Assembly: GCA_018857735.1 (NCBI GenBank)
Contig: JABMCL010002087.1
Span: 123,501-187,500, forward strand
DNA from: Alviniconcha marisindica
Lineage: Eukaryota > Mollusca > Gastropoda > Provannidae
Direction: 5' to 3'
DNA: 64,000 bases
The notes beneath the pieces are model-generated. The model did no database searches. It was not told the DNA's origin and saw nothing but the letters and a program-made list of their open reading frames with translations. This document shows positions 36,201 to 49,700 of this stretch, piece after piece. Numbering within the stretch: the stretch's first letter is position 1; every line of letters starts with the position of its first letter. The position numbers and the translations under genes are program-made.

Positions 36201-38174
36201 GATGTACATAAGTACTGTTTGTATGAACTTGTATTGAATTTGGTATTACCTCTTAACTGTGATATGTATTAAAAAAACTTCTTTACAAATTAAAATATCT
36301 CTGTTGTGCCTTTACAGTCTGTGTTGTGCAAGTCTGACATACTGTAGACAGTGCATGAACAAAAAAAAGGACAATACTTCCCATTTCTGTTAGCCTGTTT
36401 AACAGTTCAGTTAATTAATTTTGCCCCAACCATATGCCTCATTACCTTCAAAAAAATTATAATCATGTTACATCCCCAAACACTCGCACTGAAAAAATAT
36501 TCAAACACTATTAAAAATAAAATGCACTATGTACAATTTATTTTCTGTGATGAAATTTTCCCCCCCTTTTAACACAACTCTGTTCCTTTGAAAACCCCAA
36601 CTGTCTTGAAAAATGTTACAAAAACAAATTTAAGAAGATTCTAAATTACAAAATCAACTGTCAGAATGATTAAATTCATATATATGCAAATGATCCAACA
36701 CAGCTTTACTGAAAAATAGTGTTATCTTTATACATCATTACATGCTGCAAGAATGTTTTTTTAGAACACTGACACACTGCACAGGGTAATGCTGGGAAAA
36801 GACTTTACCAAACATTTAAACTGATCATAAACTGACATAATCACCCAACTGTTCTTGTACACAAATATCTTGTTATGGTAATTCAAAATGTACAAATAAT
36901 TTTGCTTCTGATCTTCAACACCACGAGCAGTGAATGAAAACAACAAACCTGAAAATATGAAAAGAGCATAACTAACAAAGGAATGCCAAATAAAGGTAAT
37001 CAAGAAGCAGACAGATACCGCCAATGCCTAAATCTGGCATTCATCTACAATCATACAATGTAACTACAGCTGACATGCAGATTATACACTTAACCACACA
37101 ATTCCACTGCATTTTAAAATAATGAGCTGACATTGTTTTGTTTGTTCAGGTGGGTTTCAGGAGACCAAGCAATAAACTGGGTTTTACTAGTATTTGCCCA
37201 TTGTAAACAACATTTTGGTCAGTCAGAGAGTGCTATGGATCTCCAGTTCCAAAACTAAGAAACATATAAATGTTTTTTTCAAATTACTTCTTTTTTACTG
37301 ACACAAAATCCAATGTTGGATCAACACTGATTAGTGTGCCACAACTTGTTTTTAAAGACAACAATGGTGGCTGGATTTACATCATCCCCCATTTGCAAAG
37401 CACTTTTTTTGACACATGCACTATTCTGCTGTTTACATATATATAGATATATTGCCCAAAGCCCATCTTGTCACAAGCTCAGTACCAGTTATTTATCCCC
37501 TTTCTTCCTAAACTGCTCAATACAACCTTGTTAGTACTGTGACATAAAGGAATTGGCACCATTATTCTGGAGAACCACAGAGCTTGTCACACACAAGTCT
37601 GACCTTACCCTACAGAAAACAGCAAAACAAGTGTATCAAATGCTGAATAAATTCACACTCTTAAGTGTACAGAATGTCAAATAAATTCACACCCTTGCTG
37701 CACAACACATCACAGAAAATGTGCAAAAATTTGTCAATTCAAGAGTCAAAACCATTACAAGGTCTGAAAAACAACCACTGACAAAGTAACAGATTGTATC
37801 TCTTTAATTTTTTAAAGGCAAGAAACAAATAGCACACAACACTAACCCAGCAGAGAAAAAAGTCAAAACTCACAATACATCTTGCAACAAGCTGTTCATA
37901 ATTAACTTGCACTTGTGACGCTTAGGAAGCAATACCATTACCAATACCACTAACAGGAGTACCAGGTACACAGCCTTTGTTGCACAATTTACTGGCTTTC
38001 CAACAACCTTTCTGCTTACACATTCTGTACTTGCTCCTTGTGGGCAACAAGCTGGTAGTGGTACATGCAGCCAGAGGATTACACATATCATCAACTGTAC
38101 AAAATGTACAGGTATATCATCTATCCCAAACAGAAAAATTTACACTGTACACTTCATATGTCTCAAGGTTTCTC
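33231..38174. other. Convergent intergenic region (3-prime UTRs not delimited)
   Basis: Between the SPFH stop and the transposon at 38.2 kb I find no supportable gene. It must contain the SPFH 3-prime UTR, and possibly the distal RPB1 3-prime UTR. AATAAA occurs on the plus strand at about 36521. A minus-strand frame at 36761-36947 following a TTTTCAG is somewhat protein-like (YLYILNYHNKIFVYKNSW) but has no initiating exon. Confidence 0.5.
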
Positions 38175-39204
38175 CAGGGGCCTTAACTATGAATCGGGCC
38201 TAAAGCAGTAGGCTGGCCTAAATCTCAAGGCTATTGACCATGGACCGGGACTACACCAAAGTCCGGGCCGAACCTCGGGCCTAAACAGCTGATATTTAGG
38301 CTAGTAATTTCACTGGACTAAAGGTCGTAGGCCCGGGACTATGACTGCTTTTGGCCTTGTTATGCTTGGAAAGCTGTTTTTCTTGTTGTTTTTTGCTGTT
38401 GTTGTGTCTTTACATCTGAATCCAGCGGTTTCTCTCTCTTTTTAATCAAATTCTTTTCTTCTTTTTTTCCTTTCGCTTACTTCGTCAAATGAGTACTAGA
38501 TGTTCGTCGGCCAAAGCTCTTTCATTTTGGAGGGAAGAAAGGTCGCACTTGCCAAGCGACACAGGCATAATGACTGATTAATGTGTTCGTATGATTTAAT
38601 GTTTGCAAATTATTATGAGAGCAAGTTTGCTTGATGTCTTACATTCTCACTTGATTTATTTTCTTGTTATTTAAATTCATCTGCACAGCGTAGGCTACCT
38701 GATTTCACAGCGCCTACTCGCCTTTCTGACAAGTTCAAAATGGTCGACACAGCAGACGATGCTACGGTTACTCGATTCAGTAAATGCCAAGAATACTCCA
38801 TCGAAGATGTCGAGAGATTAGTGTTTTTACGAATAATGACCTCGTCGAGATCGCTTGGGTGTTGCAGAAGTAAAACATGGCGAATCACATCCAGAATCGG
38901 GGCCTGCCTTCACCTAATGTTTATGTTTACCGATGTTTGTGCGTGCGAAATACGTCGCAGGGAAGTGAACGAAGCGTGTCGGTGCACATGCCCAGATGGG
39001 ATTGCCCTGTCTAAAGTTAGCACAAGCGATGACGCGTGTGATGACCACTTTCTTATCAGCGCGAAGTCAGAGACTCTGTTGTCTCAACCATTGTCCGTGT
39101 CCATGTATACGAACTTTGCCTAACTCAAAGTCTCGGACTCTAAAGTCAGGGACTTCGGTTTAGGCCTGGCCTACCGTAGTCCCAATTCATAGTTAAGGCC
39201 CCAG
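38175..39204. mobile_element. PIF/Harbinger-like non-autonomous DNA transposon (1.02 kb)
   Basis: The ends 38178 and 39201 are inverted repeats starting GGGCCTTAACTATGAAT and continuing imperfectly for about 45 bp (GGCCTAAA-rich). The element is flanked by a 3-bp direct duplication CAG (38175-38177 and 39202-39204). A GGGCC start with a 3-bp TWA/CWG-type target duplication fits PIF/Harbinger. The interior is CpG-richer than its surroundings and has a plus frame of 127 codons (38740-39123, MVDTADDATVTRFSK...) with no recognisable transposase motif, so mobilisation in trans is inferred. Confidence 0.75.
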
Positions 39205-39490
39205 TACACTGCAACTAGTGCAAGTCAACAGCAATGCAGTCCCTGGAAAACCAACTTTACCAACTACGCTGCAACAGCAATGCAGTGTACCAAATTCAAC
39301 TCTCTGAATGCAAATGGAAAACTGAATTTACCATGCTCCATATATACAGTTTAAAACACAGCTTTTACCTTGCTCCAAATACTTAGTATATTTACAGTTT
39401 AAAACAGGTCTTTCAGTTTCACCTAGCCTTACATACTCAGAATATTTACAGTGCAAGGCGGGTCTTTCAGTTTCGCTCTGCCATGCCATC
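39205..39490 (-). other. Proximal RPB1 3-prime UTR
   Basis: The 286 bp between the RPB1 stop and the transposon contain a short internal duplication: TTTACAGTTTAAAACA at about 39391, TACAGTTTAAAACACAG at about 39346, and TTTACAGTGCAAGGC at about 39446, each next to a GGTCTTTCAGTTTC-like phrase. No minus-strand AATAAA is present, so polyadenylation may use a variant signal or lie beyond the transposon. Confidence 0.5.
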
Positions 39491-42400
39491 TCATTTCCTC
39501 CTCTTTTTCTTTTTCTTCTGCTCCTCTTCATATGTTGGTGTAGCTGGGCTGTAGCTCGGTGTTGATGGACTGTACGTGGGACTGGTGGGTGAGTAGCGAG
39601 GGCTGGTTGGGGTGTAGGTTGGACTTGTCGGACTATACTTGGGGCTGCTGGGTGAATAGCTGGGGCTTGCTGGAGAATACTTTGACCCTGATGATGGTGA
39701 GTAGGATGGGGAAGTTGGTGAATACTGTGGTGAGCTGGGGCTGTACTGTGGTGAGCTGGGGCTGTATTCTGGAGAAGCTGGGCTGTACCTGGGAGAGGTG
39801 GGGCTGTATGTGGGTGAAGTAGGTGAGTACTTGGGGCTGCTTGGGGAGTAGCTGGGACTGGCTGGGGAGTACTTGGGTGATGAAGGGCTGTACTGTGGGG
39901 AGCTGGGAGAGTATGACGGACTGGTAGGACTGTAGTTTGGACTGGTTGGGGAGTACTTTGGACTGCTGGGCGAGTAGCTTGGACTGCTGGGAGAGTAGCT
40001 TGGGCTTGCTGGTGAGTAGCTGGGCGAGCTGGGGCTGTAAGAGGGAGATGCTGGGCTGTAGCTTGGGCTTGTTGGGCTGTAGCTGGGGCTGGTGGGTGAG
40101 TAAGAGGGCGACGATGGCGAATAGTTGGGCGAGCTTGGGGAGTAGCTGGGGCTTGTTGGCGAGTAGCTGGGGCTGGTGGGCGAGTAGCTGGGGCTTGTAG
40201 GTGAGTAACTTGGGCTGGTTGGGGAATAGCTGGGGCTGGTTGGAGAATAGCTCGGGCTGGTCGGAGAATAAGAAGGACTTGTTGGAGAGTAAGAAGGAGA
40301 CGTTGGGCTGTAGCTTGGACTGGTAGGAGAGTACGAGGGGGAAGTGGGTGAGTAGCTTGGACTTGTGGGAGAGTAACTGGGACTGGTTGGCGAGTAGCTA
40401 GGACTGGTTGGACTGTAGCTGGGGCTGGTAGGCGAGTAGCTTGGACTGGTTGGACTGTAGCTGGGTGAAGTGGGGGAGTAGCTGGGGGAAGTAGGAGAGT
40501 ATTTGGGGGAGGTGGGCGAGTACCCTGGACTGGAAGGGGAGTAGGAAGGTGATGTGGGAGAGTAGCCAGGGCTTTGAGGTGTTACAGCCGGTGAGCTGGG
40601 CATGTACGATGGTGAAGCTGGTGAGTAGCTGGGTGACATAGCGCCATGGGGAGAAGGAATGTAAGGAGAGGATGGTGAGCTGGGTGATCCTGGCTGCGGA
40701 GACCAGGCAGGAGAGTAGCCAGGGGAGTATCCACTCTCACTGGCTGCTGAAGGAGAGAATCCTGCAGCTCCGGGAGTCATGCCGCTACCCACTCCTGGGG
40801 ACCATGCACTGGCATAGCCAGGAGTAGCCCCAGTGTTCCAAGGGGTCATCTGTGGGGACAGCGCGCTCGTGGGGCTGCCTGCGGCACCAAAGAACATGCC
40901 AGTGCCTGTTCCACCAATGATGCCTGGACCCAGGTTGGTTGGGATCTCCATGCCATACTTGCACTTCTCTGCATCAAGGAGCAGGTCAAAGCATCCAGTT
41001 CCAATCTTAGCCAGCTGTCCCAGCATAATGTTTTCAGACACACCCTTCATGGGGTCAATTTCAGCATGGGATGCAGCTTCCATCAAGATGTCTACTGTTT
41101 CCTCAAAGGAGCACCTAGCAAGAGCACCGGTTTCCTGCCTGTTGATGCCATGACGAGTGATGGCCATTAGATGGCCCTTGGCTGTCATCACATCACACAA
41201 CAAGGCCAAGTGACGGTAGTTGACATATGAACCATCAAAGGAGATTACGTGAACCATCTCACGCTCAATGGCTTTACGTACAGCCTCAATACCCAGTGTG
41301 GCAAACACTTCAACAATGTCATTGGTGTAGGTCCTGACAGGGTCCACATCTCGTTCACTCAGGACTTTCATCAGGCTGGAACCGTCTGTCTCCAGGATCC
41401 ACTCAGCAATAGCCTTGAACTCTCCCTCTTCCGTGATGTGGATTCTCTTCTTGTCATCTGTGGTTGGCAAGTGCATGTACACCTTCGCAATGGCTTCAAT
41501 ACCCTGCAGAGTCATATCAGACAGCAGGTTGGACTCAATGCAGCGTAGGAACACATCATCTTCCATCTTGTCCACCACCTCTTCCTCTTCTTGCATCTTG
41601 TTGTCATCAGAGTTCATGATGCGGATGCGCAACACAAGCTTCTCAGCATTGTCATCATTAAAGATGCAGTTCAGGTCATCACCAAACCCAGCTGTGATTT
41701 TCTCTGAGATCTGTTCCATGGTCAGTTTCTTATCTGTCATACGCTTGCGGTCCAGCTCAATGCGAAGCAGCCATGGAGAGATGCGGGAAGCATCAAAGTC
41801 AGGCATCTCGTAGTAGATGGACACCCACTCTTGGTCCTCGGCTATGACAGTCCTCATGGGGTCAGGGTCATAGTAGATGGCAGTGTTGGCAGTGACTTTG
41901 CGCAGAGTGGTGTGTTCCAGGCGACACAGCACATCCTTGCACTTCTCTGCATCTCTGGCAGCCTGGCCAATCAGATAGACAGTGAGCGAGGGAGTCTTCG
42001 GCTTCTTGGAGATGTTGATGATTTCCTTGAGACGTGGCACCCCAAGAGTGACGTTTTTGGCAGACACACCAGCATAATGGAAAGTGTTCAGTGTCATCTG
42101 AGTGGCAGGCTCTCCAAGGGACTGGGCAGCCAGAGCTCCCACCATCTCACCTGGGTGAACCAGGGCTTGTTGGAAACGGGTCTCAATCTCGCCAAGGAGC
42201 CAATTGAAGGCAGCTTCAGAGAGGCGATGGTCCTCAGCCACCCGCTTGGAGCAGAGGGTGGAGCGGATGAGGCACTTCATCAGCAGTGTAGCGTTCTCGT
42301 TGGCTTGCTTACTGATCCGGTCTTCACCCACTACAATGGTCAGGCGATGGCACAGGTCCCGCACTCCACAAACAACACTGATAGGGTTCAGGTCTGAGGG

Positions 42401-43729
42401 TTTGCGTTTGTCAATGCGGAAGATCTTCTGAGCATTCCAGATCATGCGCTGCAGGTTGCATGGCAGTACAATGCGAGCATCGCCTGTGGAGAAGACCTGT
42501 CTGGCAGACTGTCGGTCTTGGATAAGCTGTTCCCACTCTGCCTCTAGTTCCTCAATGAGCTGCCCTTCTCCCCTCAGCCCTTTGATCACGTCTTCCTTCA
42601 GGCAACGGCGCATCATCTTTTCATTGGTGGCATCAAACCTGAACTGTCGCTCAAAGGCTCGATCAGAGGGCTTCAGAGTGGGCAAGGCCTGGAACTCAAC
42701 ATGGCAAGCATCAAGCCCATCTTCTCCATAACGCAGCTGGACAAGTTGCTCGACCTGGTTACGCAGTGTGCCATCATACTTTACCATCACACTCTCCATA
42801 GCCTTGATGAGACGACGCTGGATGTAACCAGTTTCAGCAGTCTTCACAGCTGTGTCAATGAGACCCTCACGACCTCCCATAGCATGGAAGTAGAACTCAG
42901 ATGGGGTCAAACCGGCAAGGTAGGAGTTCTCCACAAACCCCCTTGACTCTGGACCATAGTCATCCTTGATGAAGTGGGGCAGGGTGCGGTAGCGGAAACC
43001 AAAAGGGATTCGCTTTCCTTCCACATTCTGCTGTCCCACACAGGCAATAACCTGCGAGATGTTGATTTTAGACCCCTTGGAACCTGCCACCACCATAGCC
43101 TTGAAGTTGTTGAACTCGGACAGAGACTTCTGCGCTTTGCTGCCAGTCTTGTCACGAGCATCATTAAGAATGCGGTTCACCTGGTTCTCAAAAGTCTGAC
43201 GCAAGGTGTTACCTGGGGTGGGCTCCAGTTCATCATTGTGCGCCTTCTCAATGACTTCAATCACGTCAGCCTTGGCTTTGCGGATGGTTTCCTGGATGTC
43301 ATGGTATGTCTGCTGGTCAGCAATAGTGTCTCCAATACCAATGCTGTGACCCTCGATCAGAAGCCAGTTGTTGACAACAGTCTGAATGTTACCATACAGC
43401 TCACCAGCAACCTCGTAGCCCATCTCCATGAAGACAATGTGAACGAGAGACCCCGCTGAGGTTCCCAGAGTCTTCTTACAAAGAATGCCGCTGAGAAGCT
43501 CACCGTCTTCAATCAGCACTTTGGTGTCACCAGGGGAGATCCACTTGTACGGCCCCATGTCCTCACCGTCAGGATGAGTGCTGTGTGTACGGATGACATT
43601 CACTCGTCCAGGGATAACAAGGGAAAAGAGCTGCTTGCCAGTCCACAAGGGTTGAGGCTTGAGAATGGCTGGCTGTGGCATACGTCCATCCCAGGTAGGC
43701 AGAAACATCAAAAGGTGCATCATTTGGGC
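39491..43729 (-). CDS. POLR2A: RPB1 coding exon 3: bridge helix, trigger loop, clamp, linker and CTD
   Basis: A single 4239-base exon (1412 residues plus TGA). The acceptor is TTTGTTGCAG at 43739-43730, and the first residues [15 protein letters not shown] continue exon 2. The CTD occupies about 40640-39531. Between a Lys-7 heptad (Lys codon at 40502-40504) and an Asn-7 heptad (Asn codon at 40124-40126) lie 17 consecutive perfect YSPTSPS repeats. Their codons differ, so protein-level selection and not recent DNA duplication keeps them identical. Distal heptads substitute K, N, Q, R, E or T at position 7. One unit near the end is expanded (YSPSSGSK). Confidence 0.97.
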   Translation of the reverse strand, partial: AQMMHLLMFLPTWDGRMPQPAILKPQPLWTGKQLFSLVIPGRVNVIRTHSTHPDGEDMGPYKWISPGDTKVLIEDGELLSGILCKKTLGTSAGSLVHIVFMEMGYEVAGELYGNIQTVVNNWLLIEGHSIGIGDTIADQQTYHDIQETIRKAKADVIEVIEKAHNDELEPTPGNTLRQTFENQVNRILNDARDKTGSKAQKSLSEFNNFKAMVVAGSKGSKINISQVIACVGQQNVEGKRIPFGFRYRTLPHFIKDDYGPESRGFVENSYLAGLTPSEFYFHAMGGREGLIDTAVKTAETGYIQRRLIKAMESVMVKYDGTLRNQVEQLVQLRYGEDGLDACHVEFQALPTLKPSDRAFERQFRFDATNEKMMRRCLKEDVIKGLRGEGQLIEELEAEWEQLIQDRQSARQVFSTGDARIVLPCNLQRMIWNAQKIFRIDKRKPSDLNPISVVCGVRDLCHRLTIVVGEDRISKQANENATLLMKCLIRSTLCSKRVAEDHRLSEAAFNWLLGEIETRFQQALVHPGEMVGALAAQSLGEPATQMTLNTFHYAGVSAKNVTLGVPRLKEIINISKKPKTPSLTVYLIGQAARDAEKCKDVLCRLEHTTLRKVTANTAIYYDPDPMRTVIAEDQEWVSIYYEMPDFDASRISPWLLRIELDRKRMTDKKLTMEQISEKITAGFGDDLNCIFNDDNAEKLVLRIRIMNSDDNKMQEEEEVVDKMEDDVFLRCIESNLLSDMTLQGIEAIAKVYMHLPTTDDKKRIHITEEGEFKAIAEWILETDGSSLMKVLSERDVDPVRTYTNDIVEVFATLGIEAVRKAIEREMVHVISFDGSYVNYRHLALLCDVMTAKGHLMAITRHGINRQETGALARCSFEETVDILMEAASHAEIDPMKGVSENIMLGQLAKIGTGCFDLLLDAEKCKYGMEIPTNLGPGIIGGTGTGMFFGAAGSPTSALSPQMTPWNTGATPGYASAWSPGVGSGMTPGAAGFSPSAASESGYSPGYSPAWSPQPGSPSSPSSPYIPSPHGAMSPSYSPASPSYMPSSPAVTPQSPGYSPTSPSYSPSSPGYSPTSPKYSPTSPSYSPTSPSYSPTSPSYSPTSPSYSPTSPSYSPTSPSYSPTSPSYSPTSPSYSPTSPSYSPTSPSYSPTSPSYSPTSPSYSPTSPSYSPTSPSYSPTSPSYSPTSPSYSPTSPSYSPSSPNYSPSSPSYSPTSPSYSPTSPSYSPASPSYSPSSPSYSPASPSYSPSSPSYSPSSPKYSPTSPNYSPTSPSYSPSSPQYSPSSPKYSPASPSYSPSSPKYSPTSPTYSPTSPRYSPASPEYSPSSPQYSPSSPQYSPTSPSYSPSSGSKYSPASPSYSPSSPKYSPTSPTYTPTSPRYSPTSPTYSPSTPSYSPATPTYEEEQKKKKKRRK

Positions 43730-46700
43730 CTGCAACAAAGAAATATTTATCAGTCACTCATTCAATACTTCAAATTAACCATGAGAAACGAAACAAATGC
43801 TGGCAGTCCCACACAAGTGTTCTAAGGCTATTTTTGTCTGCTGGTATGTTCCCTTGCTGGATGGGCGGATGGCTCTCTTGGAATGCCCTGTAAACTAATT
43901 TCAAACTTTTTCTCTAACCAAAGCAATCCAACCTAAAACAACCTCAGTGTCTGCTTAAAATTGCACCTATAGAGCAGCTTAATTTCATGAAAACAGCCAC
44001 ATGCTCCTTGCACTTGTCAAAGGTAATGGAAAAAGAAAGGGATGGGGATGAAACTGTGGAGAAAGGGATGCAGAGCTGGGACTGTGGGAAATGGGATGCG
44101 GGAAGGGGGTCAGTAGGGGTGGGGTGACTCAAGAGTTGCTAATCACTATGTATGCTGGCCCACAATAGCTGCAGTGTTACGATGTATGTTTTCATTTTCT
44201 CGTGCTCAACAAACATGGTCCTTTTAATTTTACACTGCTTAAAATGGGGGGGGGGGGGGGAATAGTCATTTTATACTCACTCTGTCAAGAAATACATCTC
44301 GCTTGGTCATCTTGCGTACAGCAGTAAGAGTGTCCTGCACAATACCCATGACAGGTCGGTTGGCCTGGGGGGTGATGATCATCCTCGGAACAGCAGCCAG
44401 GTTCATGATCTCAGCACGGGTTTCCAGTGACTGGGGGAGGTGGAGGTTCATTTCATCACCATCAAAGTCAGCATTGTATGGTGTGGTCACACTGAGGTTG
44501 AGTCGGAAGGTGGACCACGGAAGAACTTTGACACGATGACACATCATACTCATCTTGTGGAGGGTGGGCTGGCGATTGAAGATCACCACATCATTGTCCT
44601 GCATGTGCCGTTCAACCTTGTAGCCAATCTGAAGGTGAAGGTCACTGGCTTTGGGATGGAATCGAAGATCAATGCGTTCTCCATTGTCACGGATGATGTA
44701 CTTGGCACCAGGGTACTGATTGGCACCTCTACGCACACGCTCTTGCATCATGTCAATGTTGAAGGGGGTGACAATCTCAGGAAAGGTTAGATTCTGTGCA
44801 ATGGTGCGAGGAACTCCGACCTGGTCCACCCGCAAGTTTGGATCAGGCGTGATGACAGTACGGGCAGAGAAATCAACACGCTTTCCCATCAAGTTGCCAC
44901 GAACACGGCCTTCTTTGCCTTTCAACCTCTGTTTGATGGATTTGAGAGGGCGGCCAGATTTTTGAACAGCTTTAGGCAAGCCAGGCATGTCGTTGTCAAC
45001 AAGGGTAGAGCAGTGGTACTGCAACATCTTGGTGTCCTCAATGATAATGTGAGCAGCAGCACCATTCTGTTCATTACGTCGCAGCTGGTTGTTGGCCTTG
45101 ATGATGTCTGCCAGCTTGTGCGTCAAGTCATCCTGATTTCTGGCTGAACCAAACATGACAACAGCTGGTCGGACAGGGAGGGGGGGTACAGGAAATACAG
45201 TGAGGATCATCCAGTCAGGACGAGCATAGCGGGGATCCATGCCAAGCATCAGACTTTCCTCATCTGAGATGCGTTTGAAGATCTCCAGCACCCTGTCAGC
45301 AGACAACAGCATCTTCCTCTCTTGGGACTCTTCATTGATGTGCTTCCACTCTGCAACAAGCTCCAGCCCATTGCGGCGAATGTTGGGCTGGTAGCGACCA
45401 CATCCTCCATGGCTTTTATGGGCAGTTTCTTCAGTGGACTCTCCAGCTGCATCCTGGTTCTTCTTGTCCATCTCATCCCCTCCATCACAAGCTTTTCGGC
45501 CCTTGCACAAATCATAGACATGGGCAAGTCGTTTTTTGGGCTGGCCTTTGGACTTTGACAAAATGTCTTTCATCTTGGGAGACTCTGGGTCCATGAGGAT
45601 CTTGGAGCAGAAAAAGCAGACACATCGCAGAATTTTGATGGTTTTGACAAGGAAAGCAACATGGAAGACAGGCTTTGCCAGCTCAATGTGTCCAAAGTGC
45701 CCAGGGCATTCTGTCATGTTGCCAGCGCAGGTCTGACATCGAGAGGCACGGTCAATCACACCCTGACGTGGATCCATCAGACCTCCCAGCTTTGGCCGGC
45801 CACCTTCTGTGGTTTCTGGGTACTTAATTCCTCCCTCAGTCACAGACATTCTTCTCTGTAACAAAAAATTATAAAAAATCATACAAATTGACATAATTAG
45901 TGGTAATAGTAATACTAACAGAAATCAAGCAAATAAAAATTTACAAATCCCTCAGTCAGTTGATATGACTGTTCTTAACTTTCAACAAAAACACCATGTC
46001 TTCTTTTTAGCAATCATCTAAGTGGTTCTAAACTGCTAAAACAGATTGTAACAGTCACATCTTGGTAAACTTCCCTAAGCTACTGGCAATGGCACAGTGC
46101 CACAAGCCCTGATGGAAATCTCACCGGGGCTAGTGGCTATGACACTAAAACAGTAAATAGGTAGGACCAGCCTCTCTTTAGCGCTGGGTAACATGGTCAT
46201 CGCGAGGCAAATATTGCTCATTTTCAACTTGTCATATCTGCCTTGTTCTGTGCAGTTTGTCAATAAAAACTACTGTTAAAGTGTCAGCCAAAAATTTACC
46301 TTTTTATGACCTGTTGGTGCCATTATTTTGTGCATGACTGATGTATTGTGAGTTTGGAAGAAGTTTTAATGAACACACCAAGCAGTCAGAAACCGAGTGT
46401 TGTTCTGACGTCGAAAGTCAGATGAGCGAGGTCTGAAAAGTTGTTTGGAATTAAGTTACTGTTTTTAGAAAGAGGAATTCCCATAGATTTATCCATTATA
46501 AAATTCATTAAAATTCTTCGTTTTCGACTGCATCAAAAATTGAGTTGAAAAATATGTTCATTTTTACCTTAAATTTATACCAAGAAAGTCTGAATGCACA
46601 TTATTCAATTTGGTATCACTGGAAAGACAAATTTTCGCTCTTTAAAACGGTGTATCGTTTGACCCGGAAGTGAGTTCTTGTAAGAGTTCCCGTGCAATGG

Positions 46701-49700
46701 AAATTGGAGACCCCGTAGATTTTGTCGTCTGCTCGAGTTGCACGATTGCTAAAGTCTGCGACAACGTGAGCGCTGCAAAAGATGCTCACCCTGGAGGAAT
46801 TGGAAAGAAATTCTGGTATTTTATTTTATTTTAGCAATAACTAAATGAGTTTCCAACACAACCATAACTGTATTTTTGTGCTGTTTACATCTCTTTGAAT
46901 GCAACTGAAGCAAATTTGTTGTGGTCTCGTCGTAGTTTGAACATTACAGGGTTATCTCCTCATTATTTCCTCCGAAATGCAAACTGTTGTAAAAGTAGTA
47001 ATTTTTTCCCCTGTAAATCCGAATGGACAAAAAAATGATGTATGGTGTATGTTCTCAACAGCAAAAAAATTTAAAGGAAATTTAGCAAGTGAATGATTTT
47101 TTTGGGTATATATATGACTTAGTGCCAAAAGGTGCGCATATGGGGGATCCGATTTTTGACTGTCAATAAAATCCGTTTCAAACACTTTGTCTTGTTGTTG
47201 CTTTGTGTGTGCGTTCGTAATTGGTCAGTATCACAGTGGAAACAATATGAGCTCCAAATCCGGAGCAGCTAGAGAAATATTATTTTTTGAAAGTCAAAAG
47301 CACCACGAAATTCAACCCCTGAAAACGGACACGCTCACGGTGAGTGCTTTCGATCACATACATGACAAATCAAAACATTACCTCAGTCACCGATTTGCAC
47401 AGAGGAGATATCGCTTTACACAGTGCATATAAAATCGATTATCACTAAGTTTCATTTTTGGAGTTAGAGGCTCCGAAATATCCCTCGGTCGAACGTTATG
47501 TGTGTTGAAATGTTTCATGACCAGCATCCGCAGACAATCTAGTGAAGAACGGACTTTCTCTTTCGTCGAAACTTTACTCCAGTCACTGTGGTACGTCACT
47601 GCATCTGGCGCCAATGTTTTATTTTACTGCCAAATGTCTGGGTAGTTTTTAAAATATATTTTGCCATTCTTCATAAAATTGTTGCAATAAATAACGTTCA
47701 ACATCGTATTAAACAAGCAAAAGTTTTCGCAGTTTTGCACTACTTCTGGTCAGCCATGTTACACATCCGGGTCATTTGCTTTTAGCACATGGCCGCATGG
47801 AAGAGACGTTCTGATATGCGAAAGGTGTGTGGTAATATTTTTGAAGGCTATAACGTTCAACTTTATTTAAACGTTCATCGGAGATTTAGTCAAATCTTCC
47901 GGTTATACAATGATATTTATATTGGTATATGCCAAATCTTTTAAAAGTATCGGGATGTGAGTTTTTGTTGCTGTCGATCTAAAGTTTGTTCAGATGCTTT
48001 CGAAAATTTGTTTTCACCGAGTTTCTTACAACATGAGTGCGTGTTGAAATCGTAATGTGCAACAGCAGACTGGTTATAAACAGTATATTCTGATCATACT
48101 CTTTACATTCTTTGCTTGCGCTTAACGCAGTTCGTTTTGTTTACAAACTAAGTCTTCAAATAAATCGTCATATATGGTAAACAATTTGAATTGACGCAGG
48201 TTAAAGTCGTCAAGTTAGATGTTGAACATTACGATTACAACACGAGCTGTGGAAATAATAACGTTTGACATAATTATAGTGACCATACCTGTCTGCCTTC
48301 CATTATTCTTTGGCTGTGATTTTTTTTTGGTAATATTTATTGCGATTTTTGCTATTTATTATCATTAATTCTTTCACTTTTAAGTTAACTGTTCAACTAT
48401 TTTTGTCCTAGGCACCCAAGTCAACATGACCAAGAAACACATGGATGACAGGTTGCGTGTGTGTTTTCCTGTGACACCCAAAAGCAGCAAAAGTTGCACT
48501 CACTTTACTTGCTCCATTTTCTCTTACAAAACACTTACTTGTTTGTTAAATAATAAGTATTATTTATTTTGTTATGAAAAACAAAGTACCATGTCATCTA
48601 TTTAACATTATGCTATCCACTACAACAAAATTAATGCAGCAAAAACTGTTCACATGGAAATAATTGTGTCTTTATACTCTACAGTAATAAAAAGTTTCTG
48701 ATTTATCATTTTCATCAAGAAACAAACAGCATTGTACATCTTGTTGAAATAGTAATGTATGACATATTTCTTACATCATTTGCTGTTTATGTCAAGAAAG
48801 CTTAAATCTGAGAAAAAAATCATCAAATCTTCCTTGTCACATATTGTTCTATTAAAGAATAACTGTTTATGTTTCAAAATGTGTTGCTTTTTATTCATTA
48901 AAAATGTTCAAGATTGGCTGTATGTTGAACGTTATGTATTCAATTGCAACAAACTATGCGTAGCATGCTGTTCTGTGTGACACAGAACAACAGTTTACTT
49001 GGTAATACTCATGTGGATCACATCTTGTAAGATCAGTAGCGTTTTCACAGTTAACTGCATGATTAGCAGCACAGTGATGTGGGCTTGTTGTGTAATGTTC
49101 AACATCTTGTCACAAATCACACTGAAAGTCAAATTTCTCAGGAACGAAGAGCAGCACTGCCTTCTCCCTTCACTGGTGGATGACTTCACATGTGTTCATT
49201 AAAAAAATGCATTATTCACTCACATCCTGTCAACTTTATGTTCTAGTACCTCTGTCCTCTTTTCTTGCGCACCTTTTGGCACTAATATTGTTTTTCTTGT
49301 CAGGGACAATAACTCTAGCAGACAATGCAGTCACGACCCAATGTTTTTTACAGTAGACCTGCTCATCTAGACAAAACAAATTAAAAGCGAGCCACCAGCC
49401 AAAATTAATGTCATATTTAGAGTTTGGAATTGTATTTGCTTCTGAAGAATTAATTTCTTCTTTTTTCCCCTTTTTCTTTCTCTTCCACCTTTTGTGCACA
49501 TGGAAGACCTGGCACACGGCTCAAAATTACATGATTCTTTCAATCTTTGTATATAATAATAATTACAAGGGGGGGGGGGGGGAATTAAAAAAAGAGTAAC
49601 ATTTATACTAAGTTTTTTGGTTAACATTTTACAAGCATGATTAACACAACAGACTATGGTAACAAGACAGAAGTAACTAAGTCAATAAGAAAGACTGAAC

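Noticed and set aside
39559..43459. Plus-strand open frames opposite the RPB1 coding exons
   Set aside because: They are shadows of the RPB1 reading frame. Their composition (Trp/Gly/Ser-rich opposite the CTD) follows from the antisense of the heptad codons.
47117..47152. Plus frame [11 protein letters not shown] resembling an expression-vector thrombin site with NdeI and BamHI sites
   Set aside because: Codons differ from the vector sequence and the flanks are ordinary AT-rich intron. The first 20 bases are also the left inverted end of the 2.17-kb element, so vector contamination is not supported.
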